The position numbers and the translations under genes were made by a program. From positions 1,132,685 to 1,196,684 of the forward strand of contig NW_006917099.1 of NCBI RefSeq assembly GCF_000516985.1: a stretch of DNA of 64,000 nucleotides. The letters are read 5' to 3'. Positions 56,443 through 64,000 of this stretch are shown here, piece by piece (within the stretch, counting starts at the first letter, position 1; each line of letters starts with the position of its first letter). Origin of the DNA: Pestalotiopsis fici W106-1. Its lineage: Eukaryota; Ascomycota; Sordariomycetes; Amphisphaeriales; Sporocadaceae. A model generated the notes under the pieces. It saw nothing but the letters and a program-made list of their open reading frames with translations. It had not been told where the DNA came from and made no database searches.

Positions 56443-58271
56443 ATGTCGACCGAGAAAGAACCCAAGAATACCGTCGACCCGACGCTCTACCTCAATGAGC
56501 CCGTCGATGAGGAAGTCGGTGTCACCAAGAGGGGTGACGCCCTCAGGAAGGACCTTAAGAGTCGGCACATGCAGATGATTGCCATCGGTACGAGCCCTTT
56601 TCGCCTGCCTCTACTACGGCCACTCTCCCACCAATATACCCCGTATCTAACATGAATACCTTCACCCAGGTGGTTCAATCGGTGCTGGTCTCTTCATTGG
56701 TTCTGGTAGTGCTCTGGCAAATGGTGGCCCTGCCTCCCTGGTAAGTCCCATAATCAATCATCATATACCAAGCCGGACTTTTTGTGACACCTAGTGTTAT
56801 AGGTTATTTGCTACCTCATTGTCGGTTTGATGTTGCTCTTCACCATGCAGGCTTTGGCTGAAATGGCTGTGCTGTATCCCGTCAACGGTGCCTTCTTCAC
56901 CTATGTTGTCCGTTTCGTTGATCCGTCGTGGGGTTTCGCCGTCGGTCTGGACTACGCACTTTCGTGGCTCACTGTCCTGCCTTTTGAGCTCACAGCTGCC
57001 TCTCTCACTATTGGTTTCTGGAGAAAGGATCTGAGCGTTGCTATTTGGATCAGTGTTTTCTTGGTCCTTCTCATCATTATTCAGTTCTTTGGTGTCCGTG
57101 GATACGGTGAAGTTGAGTTCATCCTGTCCATCATCAAGATCTGCGCCTGTATCGGGTTCATCCTCTTCGGTATCATCTACAACTGCGGTGGTGTAGGCGA
57201 CCAGGGATATATTGGTGCAAGATATTGGTACGATCCCGGTGCTTTCAATCATGGCTTCAACGGTTTCGCCGGTGTCTTCTCGGTCGCCGCCTTTTCCTTC
57301 TCTGGAACAGAGCTTAGTGGTCTCGCTGCTGCTGAGTCTGCCAACCCCCGCAAGGCCATTCCCAAGGCCACCAAGCAGGTCTTCTGGCGTATCCTCTTCT
57401 TCTATGTCATCAACTTGCTGATTTTGGGTCTCATCCTGCCCTACGATGACAAGCGCCTGGCAGAAGGTTCGACCGCCAACACCAAGTACTCCCCCTTTGT
57501 CATGGCTATCCAGGATGCCGGTGTTCAAGTCCTCCCTCACATTTTCAATGCCGTCATTACCATCTCTGTCATTAGCGTCGCCAACTCTTGTACCTATGGC
57601 TCTACCCGTACGCTCCAGGCTATGGCTGAGCGTGGCATGTGGCCTAGTATCTTTGCTTATGTCGACAAGAAGGGCCGTCCCCTCTGGTGTGTGGTGCTTC
57701 AGCTGGCTTTCGGCTTTCTTGCCTACATTGGTGTTGCTGGCAACCAGGGAACAATCTTCAACTGGTTGCTATCTCTCTCGGGTCTGTCCTCCTTCTTCGT
57801 CTGGGGTTCGATTTGCTTGGCCCACCTCCGGTTCAGGGCAGGATGGAAGCACCAGGGTTATGGCCTCCAACAGCTGCCATACCAGGCCCCCGCTGGCGTC
57901 ATTGGTAGCGTCATCGGCCTGATGCTCAACTGTCTTGCCATTATTGCCACCTTTTACACCGCGCTCTACGTAAGTCCTTGAATCCATCTCGAAGATCAAT
58001 ACGCCAAGTAGCAAAACTAACCTTTTCGATTTAGCCGAGCCCTGACGCCTCACCCGACCCCGAAGTATTCTTCCAGGTCTTCCTGGCTGCCCCGGTCTCC
58101 ATTGCATTCTATCTCTTCTGGAAGATCTATAGCCGCGACGGAAGATTTTTCGTGCGCGTTCATGAGATGGACCTCAAGTCTGGCCTTCGTGCGCTACTGC
58201 CCGAGGACGAGCCAGTTCCGGAGAAAACCTGGAAGGGCCTGCCCATGCGCATTGTCCGCTCTGTTTTCTAA
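56443..58271 (+). CDS. Amino-acid permease (YAT family, GAP1/INDA1-like)
   Basis: Plasma-membrane proton symporter for amino acids, of the fungal YAT family (general amino-acid permease, INDA1-like). Exons: 56443-56587, 56670-56740, 56803-57969 and 58035-58271, giving 539 residues, the standard length. The cytosolic N-terminus carries lysines that could serve as ubiquitin sites and leads into LKSRHMQMIAIGGSIGAGLF, the hallmark of the first membrane helix. Twelve hydrophobic segments can be read. The family signature SFSGTELSGLAAAESANPRK lies between helices 5 and 6, and ANSCTYGSTRTLQAMAERG in the middle. The soluble C-terminus ends in KTWKGLPMRIVRSVF. ATG 56443 is in the context TTCACCATGTC. 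Substrate range cannot be read from the sequence. Upstream GATA sites suggest nitrogen control. Confidence 0.93.
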
Positions 58272-60040
58272 ACGATTTGAAGACATGGAATGTCTCACAC
58301 TGCGTCTCCTCCAAGTGGGAGGCCGTATATAGCATAGTATAGAATTGGATATGTGCCAGGCAGTCCCACTGCGACTGCGTTGGATACATGTGCTGGAGAT
58401 GATGGCACGAGAAGTTGAGAGTTATCTAGCTCAAAACTTATTAAAGATACCAATACCCTACAACCTGGACAAATCAATAAAACCTTACCCATATTTGGGC
58501 ACGCTCTACCTACAACTTGACATATTTCAACCTGAAGTCACTATATTGGGCAGTCGTTGAGTGGATTGACACAAGCTTTACTAAATTGATATTTCGACTA
58601 CAGGGCTGTGTCTGGTCAATAGAGATATCTGGTAAGCCTTGCATTCATTGAGTTGAAATACGACAGGCTCTCTGTATATAATTCGAGCAATTGGTCACTA
58701 TAATGATGGTGGAGCCTCGGATACGAATATTTATAGTCTGGTGGTTCATGAGTGGATTAAACATGGTATGCTGGTGAATGCTATCCACTTTGGATCACTA
58801 ACCCCTGAAAGACAAGCCAGCAGAAGCAGTACAGTATAGTATTTGAGGCAGATCTATACGAGGGGACGTTTTGAGATTCGATAAAGTCTCAATCAATTCA
58901 AGAGTCTCTTATTGCGCCGTAAGTAAGATGTAATGAATTTCTGCCAAATGGCCATAATATGGATTCGCCCCCCTCGAAAATCTCAAATCATCACGTTATC
59001 CGGAGTATCCAACTCATGAGTATATGACTTGATTTGATTTCTATTTGTAGAATATTCGACAGAGATACTTTTGTATACACTGGTTTTATAATATCATTAT
59101 AGGATGAAAACCCAAGAGTCAGAGGTTATACTATAATTATAGTCCTTTCTCTAATTGCCGATTGCGGCCAATTCTTACTAATAGGATGCACATGCCTGAA
59201 ATATAAGATTTCCATCTATTGTTTTCTTTAATTGTATTGCTTCTCTTGTGAATGATTGTTTAATTGTATCATTTGATGCATCCTTTAAATTTCAAGCATC
59301 CCAACTTTAATGGCTGCATGGAATAAAGGATAGATTTTGAGCTTTTGTCTGCAGTATTTATTAAGCTGGACTGTTGCTGAACCCCCTTATCCCTGATGAC
59401 ATTTTTAGCGTCTTCCCCCCTGACAGCGAATCGTAGTTCCCGCTGAATTCAGCGACGCTATCGCAGTTAACGTGCAGCGCAGCGACTCAGGCAAACAGGC
59501 GCGACCATTGTTCCGGCAGGTAGGGGACCCAATTGGTCCCGCGCCCGCGCCCCTTTGTGGGGGGAGAGGGACAGGAAGGATGGGCACCGCCGCCTTTCGC
59601 AATACGTAGTACGTAGTGGTAGGTAGCAACAATAGCGCCCCAAATCATGGAACAGGAACACCAACGCAGGGTCGGCTGTCGTCGTTTATACAGCTCTGCA
59701 ATTTTTCTGTGATTCCTTTTCCTCACACAATCCGTCCTGGTTTCTGGTCTTGCCCATTCGATTTTGGACAAAAAGGGAGAAAAACAAAAACTAAACCTGC
59801 GAAAACGAGAAAAAAACCAAAAAGTAAGAGCACAAACCAGATTGCGGCCACCCAAAAACTTGTCCCTCCTTCAATGCCTCCGCCCGTCGATTAGGACGAT
59901 TGAACTGAGCCCCTTGTCGCCAACTTCACAACCCAAGTCCAGTCGCTCCGTCCCACCTCCCAACCGGCCAGGCTTCAGCAACAGCTCCCATCCCCCTTCA
60001 ACCCGCCCAACCTGATAGAGTCGCGAGAGCCTCAGTCACA
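58272..60040. other. AT-rich spacer and kinase promoter
   Basis: About 1.8 kb. From about 58430 to 59400 the DNA is visibly AT-rich with many TA steps and no long frame, unlike the rest of the window. It changes abruptly near 59400 to GC-rich, then C/T- and A-rich leader sequence before the kinase ATG. The AT-rich part could be RIP-mutated remnant DNA. No gene is supported. Confidence 0.5.
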
Positions 60041-63000
60041 ATGGCACAGTATGGGGGCACCATGCCGATGGCTGGCCCTCGCGCTGGGCAGCAGGTCGCT
60101 TATGCTCAGCAACAACACCCCGTCGTTCCCATGCAGGCATCGAATGCGCCCGCCGGCACCTTTTCCCCTGGCACCAAGATCCAGGTCGGCGAGCATCGAG
60201 TCGTGATCCAAAAGTATCTTTCCGAGGGTGGCTTTGCACACGTTTACCTGGTCAAGCTGCCCAAGCCCGTCGACGGCACCGACCTGGCCGTGCTGAAGAG
60301 AGTCGCTGTGCCGGACAAGGAGACTCTGCGCGGCATGCGCACCGAGGTCGAGACCATGAAGCGCCTCAAGGGCCACCGCCCCATTGTGACGTACATTGAC
60401 TCGCACGCATCCGAAATGGCTGGCGGCCGTGGCTTCGAGGTCTTTTTGCTCATGGAATACTGCGACGGCGGAGGACTAATCGACTTTATGAACACCCGCC
60501 TGCAACACCGCCTGACCGAGCCCGAGATCCTCAACATCTTTACGGATATCGCTGAGGGTGTGGCATGCATGCACTACCTCAAGCCCCCGCTCCTACACCG
60601 AGACCTCAAGGTCGAAAACGTCTTGATTACCATGGTTGGGTCTAGGAGGAAGTTCAAGCTCTGCGACTTTGGCTCGGCCGCCGCTCCGAAGCCGGCACCT
60701 CAGAGCATCGTCGAGTGCCGCCTCATGGACGAGGATGTTCAGAGGCATACCACCATGCAATACCGCAGCCCCGAGATGATAGATGTGTACAGAAAACTAC
60801 CAATAGACGAAAAGTCGGATATATGGGCGTTGGGCGTCTTGTTGTACAAGCTCTGCTACTACACGACCCCTTTTGAGGAACAAGGACAGCTCGCCATCTT
60901 GAATGCCAGCTACAAGTTTCCAAGTTATCCAGTCTTTTCTGACCGGTTAAAACATCTCATTGGTAAGTTGGGACAGCTGTATATTCCACTGCTTGCGTCG
61001 CTAAAGTTCTACCGCAGCTTCCATGTTACGAGAGGATCAGCGACAGAGACCAAATATATACCAGGTGCTTAAAGAAGGGTGTCTCTTGCAAGGACGTGAG
61101 GTCCCAATACACGACGTAGGTTTATCCATGTCCACTAATGATCCTTATTGACTAATTTAATCAGATTTATGCAAACCGGGCTGGTTCCGGAACATCCCAC
61201 TCATCATACCAAGCACCACCGAGTGGAAAGAGCACACCAGTTGTCGGTGCTGTATTTGCGCCGCCACAAGAAGAAAAGCAAAAGATTCCCGAGGTTGTTC
61301 CAATGAGGCGTGGTAGGCTGCCCGCAGCATCAGCCGCCCAACCTCCAGCACCACAACAGCAGGCCTCAAAGCCAAGCCCGTCTCCCATGAAGATCACCAA
61401 TGGTGATCCTTTTGCGGCACTTGACTCCAAGTCAGGCGCAAAATCGGGCAAGGCAGACGAGCTTTCATCCAGGTTTCCCACTCTGGATCAATTCTCTATC
61501 CTGCACGACCAAGGCTCCAAGTTTGAATTTGACAGTCCGGTGTCACCGCCGCTTGATGGCAGTCAAAGAGTGTCGGCGAGTGTAGCAGACGCTGCATTCG
61601 CCATGCCGCAGGGAACGTCTGCAGTGCCTCAATCTTCCAACAGATTGTCGGGCGACTTGAGTAGAGTAAAGTCTCTTGCCAACTCGACAACGACGCCTCC
61701 ACCAGCTTCAGCCGGCAAACCACCAATGACGCAACCAAAGCCAGAAGGGGGTCAAATGAGCCGGGCTTCGGCAATCATCTCGAGCAATCCTGAATTGCAA
61801 GCCATTGCATCTCCCCCGCCCCAAAATGTTTACCAAACACCAAGTCGTCCAGCAATGGTTTCCACTGGTACCATGACTAGCACGCCGCCCCCTCAGGAGC
61901 TGCCAAAGCGAGATTATCCTCCGATATACCGGTTCCCGTCTTCGGACCATCATCGGTCATCAAGCTTACCGCGTCAGCCAGAGATTGGCTCGCCACAGCT
62001 AATGCTAGACGCAAATCAACAGCCAAGGCCCGGCGCAAGCCAACGGGTTCCTTCCTTTCAAGCACAGGCTGGTCACTTGCGTCACCCTTCGTCCTCGAGA
62101 CCATCACTTGAGGGTGGCCGCCCCAGTGTAGATCTCATGGAACCTATATCAAAATCCACTTCTCAGTCAGGACGCCCGAGACCGACCAGTACCTACTTGG
62201 AGTCCAATTTGGATTTCCTGCGAGAAAAGGAGGCAGCCCCTCGGCCCTTGAGATCTCCCAAACTTACTGGCACTTCAAGATCATCTCCTGCTTTGGATCC
62301 TCAAGAGGATACGGTTATTGAGTCCAACGTGGAATTCCTGCGTTCAATGGAGGAGACGGATAATAAAAGAAAAGACAAGAGTTCAAAACACAGCAAGCGG
62401 TCCAGCTTGACCTCGTTGTCTGGAACCAAGAACATACTTGCTACTAAATTCGGTGATGCTTTCAAACGATTCGAGGGTGGCGGCACCTCGCAACCTGCTC
62501 GTACGCCGTCGCCTTTCAAGGATCTCGATCGAAGCGAACTGACTCCCATTGCCGGTTCCGAAGCCACGGACAGTAAGAGTGACGATGGCAGACTCCTTGG
62601 AGATCAAGAAGACATGACACCGGAACAGCGACGAGAGGCCGAGGCGAAAGCCTTGGCAGAAGAAGAGCGCAGGGTTGAGGCCGCAGCTGCTGAATATCGC
62701 CAGCGAATGGCCGTTCGGGAAACGGGTGGCTCGGCAACGGCACCTCCACGGAGCATAGGCGGTGTATCCCGAGCTGTCAGTATCCAGAACAGAGTACAAA
62801 ATCTGTTGCAAGAGAGTCAAAAGTCTTCCAGCGCACCAAAGACGGCCGAGGGATACGGTCGATTCTCGGACGCAGCCGCGGCAGCGACTCGACCGGAAAA
62901 GGCCCTCCCGGACCTCCCCCGGAAGCCAGTCGGCATGACTACTGGGAACCCTCCTGCGAAACCGACTACCCCAAAACCCAGCGCGCCTCCGAAACCTACC

Positions 63001-63261
63001 CACCTAAACAGTATTCCCACAGGGGGCAGGATATCTCCGACCAAGCAACGATCGTCTGCGCCGGCTGTGCCTGGCCATAAAGCGGGCGCAACTGAACAGC
63101 TCGTGGGCCTCGGACTTCAGGGCCGACCAACTCTTGATATGACGGCCCAGGAGAAGGAGGATTATATCCAGGACTTTAGCAAGAGATTTCCGAGTCTCAG
63201 TGCCATAGAAATGGTTGAGCGTGATCTTGGTGCTGCGGATGCAAGGAAAGGGGGTCGTTGA
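60041..63261 (+). CDS. Ark1/Prk1 (NAK/AAK1) family Ser/Thr protein kinase
   Basis: Kinase of the NAK family (yeast Ark1/Prk1/Akl1, animal AAK1/GAK), which regulates actin patches and clathrin-mediated endocytosis by phosphorylating adaptor proteins. Exons: 60041-60962, 61018-61115 and 61165-63261, giving 1038 residues. The kinase domain occupies about residues 50-330: glycine loop YLSEGGFAHVYLV, catalytic Lys in AVLKRV, LLMEYCDGGGLIDFM, catalytic loop HRDLKVENVL (about 186-195), DFG in LCDFGSAA (about 209) and TTMQYRSPEM in the activation segment; all key residues are present. The glycine loop is the EGGFAxVY form typical of the family. Splicing restores LIASMLREDQRQRPNIYQVL, the normal end of the domain. 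The 700-residue tail is Pro/Ser/Gln-rich and disordered, with repeated ESNxxFLRxxE motifs (two copies), and probably mediates binding. The short 49-nt and 55-nt introns are normal for the window. Confidence 0.92.
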
Positions 63262-63554
63262 TTTCCAAAGAGCCCACGTCTGACGTGGATATCCAATCAC
63301 ACAACAGGTTCCGCGAGACCATAGAGGGATGAGAAAAAAAGAAGACAAAGTGTACATAGAATCTAGAAGAGCAAGCGCAGCACCAGTGCTCCGTGGCCCC
63401 AGTCTTAGGGCCCGGTATTTGAATAGCTAAATCGAAACGATTTACAAGGCATCCACGGTTTCTTTGGACACAAATGACAACACAAGACACCACACAAGTC
63501 AATAAAGTCATGATCTAAAGTGAATTCAATATGCCAAAAACTACACATCGTGCG

Positions 63555-64000
63555 CTAGCTGCTTCCTTCGCCATTGTTTCTAGGGCCCGGGGCTCCCGGC
63601 CCGTCGAGAAGGAGCTTTGGCTTGATAAAGTCCTCATCTAGTTGCCTAAACAAGGCTTGAGGATCTTGCGAAGTGAACAATTGCCGAATCGCAGCTGATG
63701 CGGACACTGGCTGTGCGTCTCGGTGTCCCGAAGTAGGGTAGTTGAAGACGCCAGTTTCTTCCTCCGATAAGCCGCTTGGCGTGAGAATGCCAGGGCTGCT
63801 ATCTTTCCGTCTCGGTGGACGGCGAGCGGGTGGTGGTAGATCAGAAATATCAATATCTGATCCCAGATCCGAGTCGTCCGTCATGTTGCCAGATCGTCCT
63901 CCGAGAAGGTCACCCCGCTCCATATCCTCAGCCACCTGAACACGTGAAGTCTTTCTGCTGAGACTGTCAGGTCGGCCACTCCCGTCATAGGATGGTGAGT
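63555..64000 (-). CDS. C-terminal end of a probable Na+/H+ exchanger (partial)
   Basis: The minus-strand frame ends at 63555 and stays open to the window edge, so only the last 148 or so codons are seen. The text is an acidic, Ser/Pro-rich cytosolic tail (ERGDLLGGRSGN, DDSDLGSDIDISDLPPPARR) ending in QALFRQLDEDFIKPKLLLDG. A terminal pattern of F-x-x-x-D-x-x-x-x-KPxL resembles the C-terminus of NHE6/7/9- and Nhx1-type endosomal sodium/proton exchangers, and that is the basis for the call; the transport domain lies outside the window. It converges on the kinase gene with about 290 bp between the stops. An intron could lie in the visible part (a TTCAG/GT context near 63937), but the frame does not require it. 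Confidence 0.45.
   Translation of the reverse strand, partial: SPSYDGSGRPDSLSRKTSRVQVAEDMERGDLLGGRSGNMTDDSDLGSDIDISDLPPPARRPPRRKDSSPGILTPSGLSEEETGVFNYPTSGHRDAQPVSASAAIRQLFTSQDPQALFRQLDEDFIKPKLLLDGPGAPGPRNNGEGSS

Noticed and set aside
56797..57540. 247-codon minus-strand frame opposite the permease
   Set aside because: It is the antisense of a highly codon-biased permease exon and has no domain; the permease frame is unambiguous.

Overview
The window is nuclear DNA of a filamentous ascomycete, most likely a sordariomycete and possibly Hypocreales. Genes carry short introns (about 50-80 nt) with GTAAGT/GTATGT-type donors and CTAAC-like branch sites. The fungal families present (HET domain, YDR124W-like helical bundle, DUF1749 hydrolase, YAT-family permease, ABCC transporter, fungal P450) and the ACCTAGGTA-type intergenic repeats fit this. 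There are eleven protein-coding genes, ten complete or nearly so and one cut by the right edge. No rRNA, tRNA, CRISPR array or intact transposon was recognised.

Left block (1-25 kb), dense: translation factor eIF4G (+) converges on the DNA polymerase alpha catalytic subunit POL1 (-). TTI1 (-), a PIKK-assembly HEAT-repeat protein, lies upstream of POL1. TTI1 shares a divergent promoter with a DUF1749 alpha/beta hydrolase (+). A cytochrome P450 (+) and a full-length ABCC/MRP-type transporter (+) follow; they are a plausible detoxification or metabolite-export pair. Exon chains were rebuilt from splice sites and all give whole numbers of codons, except that one P450 donor is ambiguous.

Middle block (25-45 kb), sparse: about 11 kb without a recognisable gene precedes one regulator-like gene, a five-exon YDR124W-like protein of 572 residues with a long pyrimidine-rich leader. 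About 7 kb without a recognisable gene follows it. These deserts hold microsatellites, short tandem repeats and unrecognised ORFs.

Right block (45-64 kb): a mitochondrial PPR protein (-) diverges from a HET-NB-ARC-TPR protein (+), which is a fungal NLR-like allorecognition or immunity receptor. The receptor's TPR array is broken by a 100-N assembly gap. After a 5.5 kb sparse region come an amino-acid permease (+), an AT-rich spacer, an Ark1/Prk1-type kinase (+) and the C-terminal end of a probable Na+/H+ exchanger (-).

The most interesting items are the NLR whose assembly gap falls in phase with its 42-residue repeat, a decamer (CCCCACTAAT) that recurs only in non-coding DNA and forms inverted repeats, a cluster of ACGCG (MBF-type) sites upstream of POL1, a 420-nt intron just before the second ABC signature motif, and the long leader and deserts around the YDR124W-like gene.
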